Of a stretch of 64,000 nt of DNA, positions 45,819 through 54,835 are shown piece after piece. This stretch comes from CBDDIP01 sp965279405. Its GTDB lineage: Bacteria > Actinomycetota > Acidimicrobiia > Acidimicrobiales > Ilumatobacteraceae. The stretch's first letter is position 1, and every line of letters starts with the position of its first letter. The stretch lies in NCBI GenBank assembly GCA_965279405.1, contig OZ257157.1, positions 4,278,001 through 4,342,000 on the forward strand, given 5' to 3'. The notes beneath the pieces were generated by a model. It made no database searches and was not told the DNA's origin. It saw only the letters and a list, made by a program, of their open reading frames with translations. The position numbers and the translations under genes were made by a program.

Positions 45819-47283
45819 GGCGGCTTTCCGAAGCGAAGTGGTGGGCGTTGCGGATGGCCAGCGCCATCACGCTCGCCTGCGGGTTGACGCCCGGCGCGCT
45901 GGGCAGCAGCGAGGCGTCGTTGACGTAGACGTTGGCGCAACCGTGCACCCGACCGTAGGAGTTGGCCCCGCACCGATCGGCCGCCTCACCCATCGGCACG
46001 GTCGAGCACAGGTGCACGGTCATCACCGTCGCCCGTCGGGCGGTGAAGCGCTCCTGCAGCGTGGCCAGGTCGGCGCGGTTGCGCACGAACGGTGCACCGC
46101 GGAACGACGGGTAGACCTCATCCGCGCCGGCCTCGAGCATCAGCAGCGCCAGACGGGCGAGCCCGCTGCGCAACATCTCGCGATCGTGATGGGTCAGTCG
46201 GTAGGTGACGATCGGGTCGCGCAGTCCGGGCACGGCTCGCACGACGCCGCGGCCCTCACTGGTGATCGCCGCGTAGTAGACGCTGATCCGCCGCCAGTCG
46301 GGGATCGCTCCGGCGAACGCCTTCCAGTGATCGCTGAGTGCGAGCGCGACGAGCCCGGGGTGGCTCGCCGAGCCGCCGAACGACAGGTCGGGGGCGAACT
46401 CCTTCACCTGGTGCACCGGCACGTCGTCGGGAACGTTGAGCTCGTCGGCGAACCGGGCTGCGAGCTTCACCGTCGGGTGCACCGCGAGCGTGTGACCGAT
46501 GTGGCCGTGGATGCGCGATCGCTGCAGCAGCGCCGGCGTCTGGATGGCCCCGCCGCACACGAAGACGTGGCGGAAGCGGATCGTGCCGGACGTGCCGTCG
46601 GCCAACGTGGTGCGTGCGGTTCGCGCCGTGCCGTCGTGCATCTCGAGCGCGTCGATGCGGCAGCCGACCACCATCCGCGCCCCGGCCGCGACCGCGCGCG
46701 GCAGGTAGGTGCGCGTCATGCTCTGCCGGCGTCCGCTGGCCACATCGCCGCCCGGCGGGTAGGCCATCCAACGCGGGATCTCGCTGTGCTGCCAGCCGAG
46801 TGCGGCCGCACCGCGGCGGAGCACGTCGCTGGCCGCCGTCGGAGCGCCCGGCACCGTGCTGACGGAGAGCGCCGTCTCGACGTCGTCGGCGATGCGGAAC
46901 AGGTCGTCGGGGTCGAGATCGTCGATGGCGTAGTCGTCGCGCCAGCGCTCGACCACCTCGGCGGGCGGCCGTCGGTAGAGCCCCGAGTTGACCTCCGTGC
47001 CACCGCCGGCGCACCGTCCTTCGGTGTAGGCGATCGACGGGAGACCGAGCGCCACCGTGACGCCGCCGGCGCGGTACTGCTGCTCCATCTGCTCGAGCGA
47101 GAACGGGACGACCGAGCCCTGCTCCACCCAGGGTCCCTCCTCGACGACGAGCACGTCGAAGCCCGCCTCGGCGAGCACGGCGGCCGTCGTCGCCCCGCCG
47201 GCACCCGAGCCGATGACGAGGACCTCGGCGTCCATCGACGCCGTTGCCGGGCCGGCGATCGGGCCGGCGTCGATCTCGGTCAT
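45811..47283 (-). CDS. GMC family oxidoreductase (FAD)
   Basis: A 490-residue flavoprotein of the glucose-methanol-choline family. The FAD turn is VLVIGSGAGGATTAAVLAEA near residue 20; GGGTEVNSGLYRRPP fits the flavin-contact segment; the C-terminal VHLCSTVPMG and PGVNPQASVMALA carry the active-site His/Asn equivalents. GMC enzymes oxidise alcohols, including sugars and sterols. ATG 47283 overlaps the stop of the small gene before it (ATGA). With the two SDRs it looks like an oxidise-isomerise-reduce set on one substrate. Confidence 0.9.
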   Translation of the reverse strand: MTEIDAGPIAGPATASMDAEVLVIGSGAGGATTAAVLAEAGFDVLVVEEGPWVEQGSVVPFSLEQMEQQYRAGGVTVALGLPSIAYTEGRCAGGGTEVNSGLYRRPPAEVVERWRDDYAIDDLDPDDLFRIADDVETALSVSTVPGAPTAASDVLRRGAAALGWQHSEIPRWMAYPPGGDVASGRRQSMTRTYLPRAVAAGARMVVGCRIDALEMHDGTARTARTTLADGTSGTIRFRHVFVCGGAIQTPALLQRSRIHGHIGHTLAVHPTVKLAARFADELNVPDDVPVHQVKEFAPDLSFGGSASHPGLVALALSDHWKAFAGAIPDWRRISVYYAAITSEGRGVVRAVPGLRDPIVTYRLTHHDREMLRSGLARLALLMLEAGADEVYPSFRGAPFVRNRADLATLQERFTARRATVMTVHLCSTVPMGEAADRCGANSYGRVHGCANVYVNDASLLPSAPGVNPQASVMALAIRNAHHFASESRHA

Positions 47284-47618
47284 CGCACACCGCCGTCGGG
47301 GGCGGTCGCCGGCCAGCGCTCCCAGATGTACGTGTAGCCGAGCGAGCGGATCAGCCTCGGGTACTCGGAGATCACCGGCAACGGCTTGCCGGCGATGAAC
47401 CGCACGACGGGCCACGCGCCCGGCACGGCCATCGCGCCGCGGTACAGGGCGGCGATCACGAGCACCCCGAAGCGGATGAAGCTGGGCAACCCGTCGGCGC
47501 GGCGAGCGACGAAGGAGACCACCTCGCGACGGCGGTCGGCCGGCAGCGAAGGGAGATCGGCGGCGAACAACGCATCCGCGAAGGGACCGACGAGAGGGTG
47601 CGAGGGGAAGCGTGTCAT
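47280..47618 (-). CDS. Small conserved-looking protein, first gene of the GMC operon
   Basis: A 112-residue protein I do not recognise. It has one or two hydrophobic stretches (FIRFGVLVIAALYRGAMAVP) and a C-terminal GYTYIWERWPATAPDG. There is no signal peptide. The tight ATGA overlap with the GMC gene suggests a subunit or membrane anchor, by analogy with small partner subunits of other GMC dehydrogenases; this is inference. Codon use is like that of its neighbours. Confidence 0.7.
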   Translation of the reverse strand: MTRFPSHPLVGPFADALFAADLPSLPADRRREVVSFVARRADGLPSFIRFGVLVIAALYRGAMAVPGAWPVVRFIAGKPLPVISEYPRLIRSLGYTYIWERWPATAPDGGVR

Positions 47619-47736
47619 GTGCGAAGCGCACTCCAGAGCCTGGCGGCGCGTCCGCTGAGGCTAGCGCCGGACCGTCGACGCATCCTGGGCACGAGTCCCG
47701 GGCTTCGGATGCCGGTCACCCGCGCGGACTGCCCGG

Positions 47737-47742
47737 TAGCCT
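47737..47742 (+). promoter_or_regulatory. Leaderless -10 box of the polyprenol-phosphate mannose synthase-like gene
   Basis: TAGCCT in GGTAGCCT, 8 bases before the GTG at 47751. Confidence 0.5.
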
Positions 47743-47750
47743 GGCGCATC

Positions 47751-48470
47751 GTGCGCTGCGTGGTCGTCATCCCCACCTACAACGAGGCCGAGAACATCGT
47801 CGACTTCCTCGCTGCGGTGCGCGCCGCGGCGCCGGACGTCGATGTGCTCGTTGTCGACGACAGCAGCCCCGACGGCACCGGCGCGCTGGCCGAGAGCACG
47901 GCGGCGGATCTGGGCCGGATCAAGGTCCTCACCCGTCCCGGCAAGCTCGGCCTCGGTGCGGCCTACCGCCACGGCTTCACCGTCGCCTTCGACGAGGGCT
48001 ACGACGCGATCGTCTCGATGGACAGCGACTTCAGCCACGATCCTGCAGTGATCCCGGAGATGCTGCGCCTGCTCGACAAGGGCTCGGACGTGGTCGTCGG
48101 CTCGCGCTACGTGCCCGGCGGTGGCACCGAGCACTGGCCGCTGCACCGCCAGCTCCTGTCGCGCTGGGGGAACCGCTACACCGCAGCGGTCCTGCGCATG
48201 CAGGTCCGCGACTGCACGTCCGGGTTCCGCGCCTACCGCGCCTCGGCGCTGCGCGCCGTCGATCCCGGTTCGACGACGGCCGAGGGCTACGCCTTCCTGA
48301 CGGAGCTGGTGCGCAAGCTGGTGGCCGACGGCAGCACCGTCGTGGAGACGCCGATCATCTTCCGCGATCGGGTGCGCGGCCGATCGAAGATGTCGGGCCG
48401 GATCATCGCCGAATCGATGCTGCTGGTCACCCGGTGGGGGATCGGCGACCGCCTGTCGCGCCGCCGGTGA
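47751..48470 (+). CDS. Polyprenol-phosphate mannose synthase-like GT2
   Basis: A 239-residue GT2 enzyme without transmembrane segments. VVVIPTYNEAENIVDFLAAV opens the GT-A fold; VLVVDDSSPDGTGALAES and VSMDSDFSHDPAVIPEML hold the donor- and metal-binding aspartates; SRYVPGGGTEHWPLHRQLLS and DCTSGFRAYRASAL are typical of dolichol-phosphate mannose synthases (Ppm1 catalytic domain). It would charge polyprenyl phosphate with mannose for GT-C mannosyltransferases such as the PIG-V-like protein at 62520. The next gene overlaps by GTGA. Confidence 0.88.
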   Translation: MRCVVVIPTYNEAENIVDFLAAVRAAAPDVDVLVVDDSSPDGTGALAESTAADLGRIKVLTRPGKLGLGAAYRHGFTVAFDEGYDAIVSMDSDFSHDPAVIPEMLRLLDKGSDVVVGSRYVPGGGTEHWPLHRQLLSRWGNRYTAAVLRMQVRDCTSGFRAYRASALRAVDPGSTTAEGYAFLTELVRKLVADGSTVVETPIIFRDRVRGRSKMSGRIIAESMLLVTRWGIGDRLSRRR

Positions 48471-50293
48471 TCGTCGCCGGTTCGTCGTCGCGGCGCACGA
48501 CGCCACTCGTCGTCGCGCTGCTCGGTGCCCCGTGGGTGCTTGCCGCGATCGTGCTCGCCGGCCGGCACTGGTTCCCGGTGCTCGACTTGGCGATGACCGA
48601 GCTGCGCGTCCGCGACGTCGGCACCAGCCACACCCCACTGATCGGGCTGCCGGGGCGCATCGGTGTGTTCCCCGATCAGGGCAGCCACCCCGGCCCGCTG
48701 AGCTACTACCTGCTCGCCCCGACCTACCGAGTCGTCGGTTCGAGCGCGTGGGGTCTGGAGCTCGGCATGATCCTGCTCGCCCTTGCGGCGGTCGGCCTCG
48801 TGCTGTGGATCGCCCATCGTCGTGGCGGGCGTCCGTTGATGCTCGTGTTCGCGGTGGTCGTCCTGGTGGTCGTGTTCGGCTACGGGTTCGAGGTGCTGAC
48901 CCAGCCGTGGAACCCGTACCTGCCGTTGCTGTTCTGGTTGGTCGTGCTGCTGTCCACGTGGAGCGTGCTGTGCGACGACCTGGCGATGCTCCCGGTGCTC
49001 GTCGGCGCAGGGTCGCTGTGCGCGCAGACCCACATGCCCTACCTCGGGCTGTGCGTCGGCCTCGGTGCCGGCGCGATCGTGTGGGCCGCGACGGGGGCGA
49101 TCCGTCGCCCCGACGAACGGCGACATCGCCTTCGCTGGATCGGTGGGTCGCTGACGTTCGGTCTCGTGCTGTGGTCGCCGGTGCTGGTCGACCAGGCACG
49201 CCACACGCCGGGCAACCTGAGCATGCTGCGCGACTACTTCCAGAACCCGCCCGAGGAGCCGGCCGGTGCGGTCGAGGGCATCCGCCTCGCCCTGCGCCAC
49301 CTCGATGTGTTCCGGATGGTCGGCCTGGCGTTCCAGCACGGCCCCGGCTTCTTCCTCGACGCCGGGTTCCGCCTCGACGGTGCGTGGTGGCCGGGCCTGG
49401 TGGTGCTCGCAGTGTGGCTCGGCGCGGCGTGGTGGAGCGTGCGCATCGGCCATCGACTGCTGCAGCGGCTGCACATCGTCGTCGGTGCGGCGCTGCTGCT
49501 CGGTGCGGTGTCGATGGGCCGCATCTTCGGCAAGGTCTGGTACTACCTCACGCTGTGGGCGTGGACGACGACCGTGCTGCTCGTGGTCGCCGTGGTGTGG
49601 ACGGCCGTCGCGGCGATGCCGCGAACTGCGCCGCGCGGTCGTGCGATGCGCCGAGGTGCGCTGCCTGCCGGCGCGGTGCTCGCCGCCGGCCTCCTCGTGG
49701 CGATCACCGTGGACGCGGCGACGGTGCAGCCGCCCGAGGCGCAGCTGTCGCGGTCGCTCGGGCACCTCGTCGGACCGACGGCCGCCGCGCTGCGGCGCGG
49801 TGACGGGGCCGCGGACGGAACGGCCGGCCGGTACGTGATCACGTGGAGCGACGCCGCCAACTTCGGGTCGCAGGGCTACGGCTTGGTCAGCGAGCTCGAG
49901 CGTCGTGGGTTCGACGCCGGGTTGCTGCCGACGTGGCACGTGCCGATCACCGCGCATCGGGTGATCACGGCGGACGACGCCACCGCCGAGGTGCACCTCG
50001 CCACGGGGGTGTTCGTGCAGGAGTGGGAGGCGATGCCCGGTGCGGTCGAGGTCGCCTCCTACGACCCGCGCACCGAGCGACAGCGCGTCGAGTTCGAGTC
50101 GCTGCGTGCGGGACTGATCGCCGACCTCGGTGCGCTCGGGCTGGACGACCTGGTCGACACCGTGGACACCAACCTGTTCGGCGTGCAGCTCGACCCGCGG
50201 GTCCCGCCTCGCCTGCAGGAGTCGGTCGATCGCATGCTCGTCCTCGGCCAACCGCTGGCCGTCTTCATCGTTCCCGCCGGCACCACCGCCTGA
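48467..50293 (+). CDS. Large GT-C type membrane protein 2
   Basis: A 608-residue polytopic protein with about eleven helices. The first loop LDLAMTELRVRDVGTSHTPL has the acidic residue of the GT-C active site, followed by FPDQGSHPGPLSYYLLAPTY. The C-terminal 180 residues are soluble. It is translationally coupled (GTGA) to the polyprenol-phosphate mannose synthase-like gene, which suggests that it uses that lipid-linked sugar. It shares the DxxELRVRD and HPGPL layout with the protein at 50369, so the two are probably paralogues facing each other. Confidence 0.78.
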   Translation: MIVAGSSSRRTTPLVVALLGAPWVLAAIVLAGRHWFPVLDLAMTELRVRDVGTSHTPLIGLPGRIGVFPDQGSHPGPLSYYLLAPTYRVVGSSAWGLELGMILLALAAVGLVLWIAHRRGGRPLMLVFAVVVLVVVFGYGFEVLTQPWNPYLPLLFWLVVLLSTWSVLCDDLAMLPVLVGAGSLCAQTHMPYLGLCVGLGAGAIVWAATGAIRRPDERRHRLRWIGGSLTFGLVLWSPVLVDQARHTPGNLSMLRDYFQNPPEEPAGAVEGIRLALRHLDVFRMVGLAFQHGPGFFLDAGFRLDGAWWPGLVVLAVWLGAAWWSVRIGHRLLQRLHIVVGAALLLGAVSMGRIFGKVWYYLTLWAWTTTVLLVVAVVWTAVAAMPRTAPRGRAMRRGALPAGAVLAAGLLVAITVDAATVQPPEAQLSRSLGHLVGPTAAALRRGDGAADGTAGRYVITWSDAANFGSQGYGLVSELERRGFDAGLLPTWHVPITAHRVITADDATAEVHLATGVFVQEWEAMPGAVEVASYDPRTERQRVEFESLRAGLIADLGALGLDDLVDTVDTNLFGVQLDPRVPPRLQESVDRMLVLGQPLAVFIVPAGTTA

Positions 50294-50340
50294 GCGTTTG
50301 GCCGCTGGTCCACCGTGGCGGTGGGTCTGCGATCAAACGC
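50294..50340. repeat. Nested palindrome between two convergent GT-C genes
   Basis: GCGTTTG (50294-50300) pairs with CAAACGC (50334-50340); inside, CCACCG-TGG-CGGTGG (50310-50324). Same nested design as 28833-28896. It may end transcription from both sides. Confidence 0.65.
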
Positions 50341-50368
50341 ACTCGGGTTCGGGTGCGGGTGCCGGGGG

Positions 50369-52387
50369 TCAGCTGGACGGGCAGGTGGCCGGGTTGTCGG
50401 CGAAGAGGGCGTAGGTCGAGAAGACCCACGCACCGATCAGATCGAGCTGGCCGGGCAGCGCAGGGTCGGCGTCGGCGACGAGGCCGCGGCGCACCCAGTC
50501 GGCGAGCGCACCGTCCTCGACGAGCACCATGGCGACGGCCTCGTCCCCGTCCTGGGCCTGCGCCAGGCGGGTGCGGTGGTCGTCGCTGAGCCCGTTCGGG
50601 TCGACCTGCAGCCTGCCGTCGACCAGCTGCGCGGCGAGCGTCTCGGCCAGCGTGGCCGCTTCCTCCTCCTGCTCGGGTGTGCGTGCGCTGGCGATGGCGA
50701 TGCGGCATGCCGACCCGTCGTAGGTCAGCGCGGCGACGCCCTCGAGCTGGAAGATGCGCGTGCGCTCGTGGCCGGACGCGCGACGAGAGTCGCCGAGCTG
50801 GCGGACCATGCCTTCGTCCTCGACGCGGAACTCGATGTCGAGCTCCTGCAGACGCATCATCACCGCGCTGCTGTACGGCTCGTAGACGCGCACGTTGCTG
50901 GTGTCGAAGAAGACCGGGGCGCTAGTCCGCAGCGGTTCGAGCTGGCGGAAGATGCGCGTCAGCGCGGGCATCACGGCGTAGTCCGTCACCGGTCCCTGCG
51001 GCTGGGCGAGGTACGGCAGGTTGGCGACGGTCAACGCGGTGAACCCCGTCAGCACGACGGCGTTCAGCCAGTGCCGCGACGCGGGTGCCGCAGTGTGCGA
51101 CCGCCACCGAGCGGCGACCAGGTCGAGCACCGCCCAGGCGATGGCCATCTCGATGAAGACGGTCATCGTCCACAGCCAGCGCACGTGATGCTGCGCCAGG
51201 CCGACCCGACCGATCGTCAGCAAGGCAAGGCAGAGCACGGCGCTGCCGACGCCGGCGATCGCCAACGCGCCGACGTGGGCGACGACGCGGTTGCCGCGAC
51301 GACGGTGCACCCACACCAGCACGGCGAGCACGGCGACGAGGAGGACCAGCATGGCGAACGCGGCAACGACGCCAGGGATGCCGTTGACGAACAGCTGCGG
51401 CCCGTCTGGTGTGTCGCTGACGTTGGCCACCGGGATGAGGGTGGCGTAGCCGCTGCGCAACTTCCACGGCGGCTCGACGAGCACCCGTGCGCTGAGCCGG
51501 ATCGCGCTGCGCATCCCGAGCTGCAGATCGCCGCCGCCGGTGTGCGACGCCAGCCGTGTCAGGTTGCCGCGACCGTCGGAGAAGAACTGCTCGTACAACG
51601 GCTGCACCCACGTCAGCGCGAACACTGCGTAGGACCAGAGTGCAACGCGAGATGTCAGTGCGGTGCGCCATTCGCGGTACGGGATCGGTCGCTTGTCGAG
51701 CCGTGCCTCGGCAAGCAGCATGACGATCACCGCAGCCGTGAGGCAGGCGAGGATGTAGGCGTAGCTGATGTGCGTCTGGATCAGCAGCGTGGCGACGAGC
51801 ACCGCCCACGGGATGCACCGCGTGCGGCCGAGGCTGATGCCGACGGCGAGCACGAGGAAGCAGAAGAACGGCAGCAGCAGGGCGTGGGCCTGCCAGATGT
51901 CGATCAGCATCTCGCTGCCCATCGACCAGCTCAGCGCGGCGGTCGCCAGCAGCACCCACCGCTGCATCGACCACCCGCCGATGTGCCGTGCAGCGATCGA
52001 CGAACCGACCACGGACGCGGCGTTGACGACGCCGACCCCGAGCGCTGCGGTGGACGCGGCCGGCAGCAGGTGGGCGAACGGGGCGAGCAGGTCGTCGTAC
52101 AGCGGACCCGGGTTGTTCATGTTCTCGCCGACGCTCAACGACGCCGACGTCCACGAGCCGAGCAGCGGGTGGTGCGACGTGAACACGTCGCGCACGCGCA
52201 CGTAGAGCAGCGCCGAGTCGCCGATCGGGAACCAGTGGTGGAGCATGGCGCGGATGATCGCCACGGCGATCGGCAGCACCGCCAGCGCGGTGAGCAGCAC
52301 CCGCCACCGGCGCGACGGACCACCCGAGTCGGCCGCGTCGATCGGTTCGGGCTCGACGGGTTCGACGTCGTTTCGTTCGTCGGTCAT
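50369..52387 (-). CDS. Large GT-C type membrane protein 3
   Basis: A 672-residue polytopic protein with about twelve helices. HHWFPIGDSALLYVRVRDVF sets the acidic GT-C loop after the first helix, and NMNNPGPLYDDLLAPF resembles the HPGPLSYYLLAP segment of the protein at 48467. The C-terminal third is soluble and cysteine-poor. The ATG at 52387 overlaps the stop of the GT2 gene (ATGA); a longer frame to 52726 lies over that gene and is rejected. It probably belongs to a GT2-methyltransferase-GT-C operon. Confidence 0.78.
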   Translation of the reverse strand: MTDERNDVEPVEPEPIDAADSGGPSRRWRVLLTALAVLPIAVAIIRAMLHHWFPIGDSALLYVRVRDVFTSHHPLLGSWTSASLSVGENMNNPGPLYDDLLAPFAHLLPAASTAALGVGVVNAASVVGSSIAARHIGGWSMQRWVLLATAALSWSMGSEMLIDIWQAHALLLPFFCFLVLAVGISLGRTRCIPWAVLVATLLIQTHISYAYILACLTAAVIVMLLAEARLDKRPIPYREWRTALTSRVALWSYAVFALTWVQPLYEQFFSDGRGNLTRLASHTGGGDLQLGMRSAIRLSARVLVEPPWKLRSGYATLIPVANVSDTPDGPQLFVNGIPGVVAAFAMLVLLVAVLAVLVWVHRRRGNRVVAHVGALAIAGVGSAVLCLALLTIGRVGLAQHHVRWLWTMTVFIEMAIAWAVLDLVAARWRSHTAAPASRHWLNAVVLTGFTALTVANLPYLAQPQGPVTDYAVMPALTRIFRQLEPLRTSAPVFFDTSNVRVYEPYSSAVMMRLQELDIEFRVEDEGMVRQLGDSRRASGHERTRIFQLEGVAALTYDGSACRIAIASARTPEQEEEAATLAETLAAQLVDGRLQVDPNGLSDDHRTRLAQAQDGDEAVAMVLVEDGALADWVRRGLVADADPALPGQLDLIGAWVFSTYALFADNPATCPSS

Positions 52388-53310
52388 GCGTCGGGACCGG
52401 TGACGCCGAGTCCGGTCACGCTCTGCATGGCGATCGCGGACGTCTGGCTGAAGCCGGAGAACAGCACCACGAACGCGGTGAACGAAGCCAGGAAGGCGAC
52501 GCCGAGCCCCGTCGTCGCGCTGAGCACCACGGGGCCGGGGTGGTCCAGCACGTCGGTTGCCAGCAGCACGAGCATCGCGGCCAGCGCGGTGAACGTCGCC
52601 GTGGCGACGACCATCAAGCGCACGGCGATGCGCTCGCTGAACGGCAGCATCATCCGGATCCCGTGGGCGAGCAGCGCAGCGCGGTTCATCCGCGACTGGC
52701 CGGCGAATCGACGCCCACGCGCGCACGGCACGGTGGCGGTCGGCCGGCGCAGGGCCAGCAGGGTGGACGAGTAGCAGAGGTCGAAGCTCGGGTGGTTGAT
52801 CGTGACCGCCAGTGACGTCGCCCGTTGCGCGGCGAAGTTGCCCGATCGCACCGTCGTCCCGGTCAGCACGCGGAACAGCACGCGGAAGAACAGGTACATC
52901 ACCCGGAACACGAGTGGCTCGGTGCGCGAGGTGCGCAGCGCCAGCGCCAGCGAGACGTCGGCACTCGTCAACGTCGTCACCAACCGAGGCACGTCGGCGG
53001 GCTGGTCCTCGCCATCGGAGTCCATCGTCACCACGACGTCATCGGCAGCCAGTTGATCGACGATCGATCGCAACCCGTAGACGATCGCCCGCTGGTGGCC
53101 GAGGTTGAACGGCGGCGTGAGCACGACGACGTCGTCGAGCGCGGTCAGCCGGGCGACGTCGGGGTCGGTGCCCGCCGAGTCGTCGACGACGAGGTGGCGG
53201 ATCGGCCCGCACCGGAGCGAGGCGGTGGCGCAGGCGCTGGCGACCTCGCCACGAAGTCGCACGAAGGACTCGGTGTCGCGCAGCATCGGGCTGACGATCC
53301 AGAGCGTCAT
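52384..53310 (-). CDS. GT2 glycosyltransferase with C-terminal membrane helices
   Basis: A 308-residue protein. The N-terminal 220 residues are GT2-like: IRHLVVDDSAGTDPDVARL, NLGHQRAIVYGLRSI and VVTMDSDGEDQPADVPRLVT, which hold the two acidic motifs. Two transmembrane helices follow (ALAAMLVLLATDVL, VVLSATTGLGVAFLASFTAF). This matches DPM1/GtrB-type polyprenyl-phosphate sugar synthases. The usual WGP-like start is weak. It lies between a methyltransferase and a GT-C gene, overlapping both by 4 bases. Confidence 0.83.
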   Translation of the reverse strand: MTLWIVSPMLRDTESFVRLRGEVASACATASLRCGPIRHLVVDDSAGTDPDVARLTALDDVVVLTPPFNLGHQRAIVYGLRSIVDQLAADDVVVTMDSDGEDQPADVPRLVTTLTSADVSLALALRTSRTEPLVFRVMYLFFRVLFRVLTGTTVRSGNFAAQRATSLAVTINHPSFDLCYSSTLLALRRPTATVPCARGRRFAGQSRMNRAALLAHGIRMMLPFSERIAVRLMVVATATFTALAAMLVLLATDVLDHPGPVVLSATTGLGVAFLASFTAFVVLFSGFSQTSAIAMQSVTGLGVTGPDA

Positions 53311-54035
53311 CGCGGTCGGCTCGCGGTGAGCACGACGGACGTGCCTGCCGGCCAGAGCCGGCGCAGTGCGGTGGTCGCGCGAGCGACGCCGTAGCCGGCG
53401 GCGGCCACCGGAGCCGGCAGGTGCGGGAAGTCGACGTCGGCGCGCGGTGCGCGGCGCAACTTGCGCACGAGCAGGAGCGGCAGCAGCTCCGGGAACAGGT
53501 AGTCGCAACGCTCGACGTCGAACCCTGCGGCCGTCACGACGGCTCGCAACGAGCGCTTGCCGTACCGGCGATGGTGCCCGAGCTCGGTGTCCCACGACGA
53601 GAACGCCCACTGCAGCGCCGGCACGGTGATCACGAGCCGCGCACCGGGTGCCATCTGCGCGTGGAGCTCGCGCAGCGCCAGCGCGTCGTCCTCGATGTGC
53701 TCGAGGACGTCGAGCATGGCGACCGTGGTGTGCTCGTCGATCGGCTGCTGCTGCCCGTGGCGGGCGTCGCTGCCGAATCGCTCGGTGAGCTGCGCGGCGA
53801 GCACCGGGGACAGCTCGGTGAAGCGGTACCGCAGGTGCAGCGCCTGCCCCCACCGTTGCAGCCACTCGCCGAGGAGACCGGAGCCCGCGCCGACGTCGAG
53901 CAGCGTCGTTGCGCCGTGGCGTGCTGCGTCGTTGGCGACGAGGTGGAACCGGACGCGGTGCCAGTAGGTCTGCATCGCCGGATCGGCGACGGCGATCTGC
54001 TGCCGTTCGAGAGGGGAGGGTGACGAGCTCGACAC
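53307..54035 (-). CDS. Class I SAM-dependent methyltransferase
   Basis: A 242-residue methyltransferase (Methyltransf_11/23-like). Motif I is TTLLDVGAGSGLLGEWL, post-I RYRFTELSP, and motif III-like VAMLDVLEHIEDDALALREL. The LGHHRRYGKRSLRAVVTAAG segment is usual in methyltransferases of polysaccharide loci. The GTG at 54035 has a TAAGCT box 9 bases upstream. It begins the operon methyltransferase-GT2-GT-C. Confidence 0.83.
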   Translation of the reverse strand: MSSSSPSPLERQQIAVADPAMQTYWHRVRFHLVANDAARHGATTLLDVGAGSGLLGEWLQRWGQALHLRYRFTELSPVLAAQLTERFGSDARHGQQQPIDEHTTVAMLDVLEHIEDDALALRELHAQMAPGARLVITVPALQWAFSSWDTELGHHRRYGKRSLRAVVTAAGFDVERCDYLFPELLPLLLVRKLRRAPRADVDFPHLPAPVAAAGYGVARATTALRRLWPAGTSVVLTASRPR

Positions 54036-54044
54036 GGTGGTGGG

Positions 54045-54050
54045 AGCTTA
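54045..54050 (-). promoter_or_regulatory. Leaderless -10 box of the methyltransferase gene
   Basis: TAAGCT on the minus strand, 9 bases before the GTG at 54035. Confidence 0.4.
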
Positions 54051-54057
54051 GGTTTCG

Positions 54058-54804
54058 TCAGCCCCGCCGACGGCGCAGGCGGGCGCCGACGGGGGAGTAG
54101 CGCACGATGCACGACAGGGCATGCACCCCATCGCGCCAGCCGATCTTCTTGCCCTCGGCATAGGTGCGCCCCGCGTAGGTGATGCCGACCTCGTAGATGC
54201 GGACGCGCCGCTCGGCGATCTTCGCCGTGATCTCCGGCTCGAACCCGAAGCGGGCCTCTTCGAGCGTGATCGACTGGATCAGCTCGCGCCGGAAGACCTT
54301 GTAGCAGGTCTCCATGTCGGTCAGGTTGAGGTCGGTGAACATGTTCGACAGCAGCGTCAGCAGCTTGTTGCCGAGGGAGTGCCAGAAGTACAGGACCCGG
54401 TGCGCCTGCCCGCCGAGGAACCGCGAGCCGTAGACGACGTCAGCGATCTGCAGCTCCAGCGGGCCGAGGAGGATCCCGTACTCGTCGGGGTCGTACTCCA
54501 AGTCGGCGTCCTGCACGACCACGTAGTCGCTCGTCGCCTCGGCGATCCCGGTGCGCAGCGCTGCACCCTTGCCCATGTTGTGCGGTTGCAGCACGACCCG
54601 CACGCCCGGTGCTCCGGCGGCCGCCCCGGCATCGGGCAGCGCCGCCAGGACGGAGCGGGTGTCGTCGGTGGATCCGTCGTCGACGACGATCACCTCGGCC
54701 ACCCACGGTGAAGCCGTCACCCGCCGCAGCAGCTCGGCGATCGTCGCTTGCTCGTTGTAGCAGGGCACGATCACACTGAGGCAGCGTCGCGGGGCGGTCG
54801 GCAC
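54058..54804 (-). CDS. GT2 glycosyltransferase, dolichol-phosphate-sugar synthase-like
   Basis: A 248-residue GT2 enzyme: LSVIVPCYNEQATIAELLRR, EVIVVDDGSTDDTRSVLAAL, VVQDADLEYDPDEYGILLGP and DMETCYKVFRRELIQSITLE. The pattern is that of the DPM1/ALG5-like group, which makes polyprenyl-phosphate sugars, without the usual C-terminal helices. The GTG at 54804 begins just before the family homology with a TACGCT box 8 bases upstream; the longer frame to 55011 lies over the divergent gene. Confidence 0.86.
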   Translation of the reverse strand: MPTAPRRCLSVIVPCYNEQATIAELLRRVTASPWVAEVIVVDDGSTDDTRSVLAALPDAGAAAGAPGVRVVLQPHNMGKGAALRTGIAEATSDYVVVQDADLEYDPDEYGILLGPLELQIADVVYGSRFLGGQAHRVLYFWHSLGNKLLTLLSNMFTDLNLTDMETCYKVFRRELIQSITLEEARFGFEPEITAKIAERRVRIYEVGITYAGRTYAEGKKIGWRDGVHALSCIVRYSPVGARLRRRRG

Positions 54805-54812
54805 GGGCGACG

Positions 54813-54818
54813 AGCGTA
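54813..54818 (-). promoter_or_regulatory. Leaderless -10 box of the DPM1-like GT2 gene
   Basis: TACGCT on the minus strand, 8 bases before the GTG at 54804. Confidence 0.5.
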
Positions 54819-54835
54819 GCGGCGCGCCGTGCTGG

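Noticed and set aside
50369..52726. Longer form of the GT-C gene (785 codons)
   Set aside because: The extra N-terminal part lies over the GT2 gene in another frame; ATG 52387 with its ATGA overlap is the natural start.
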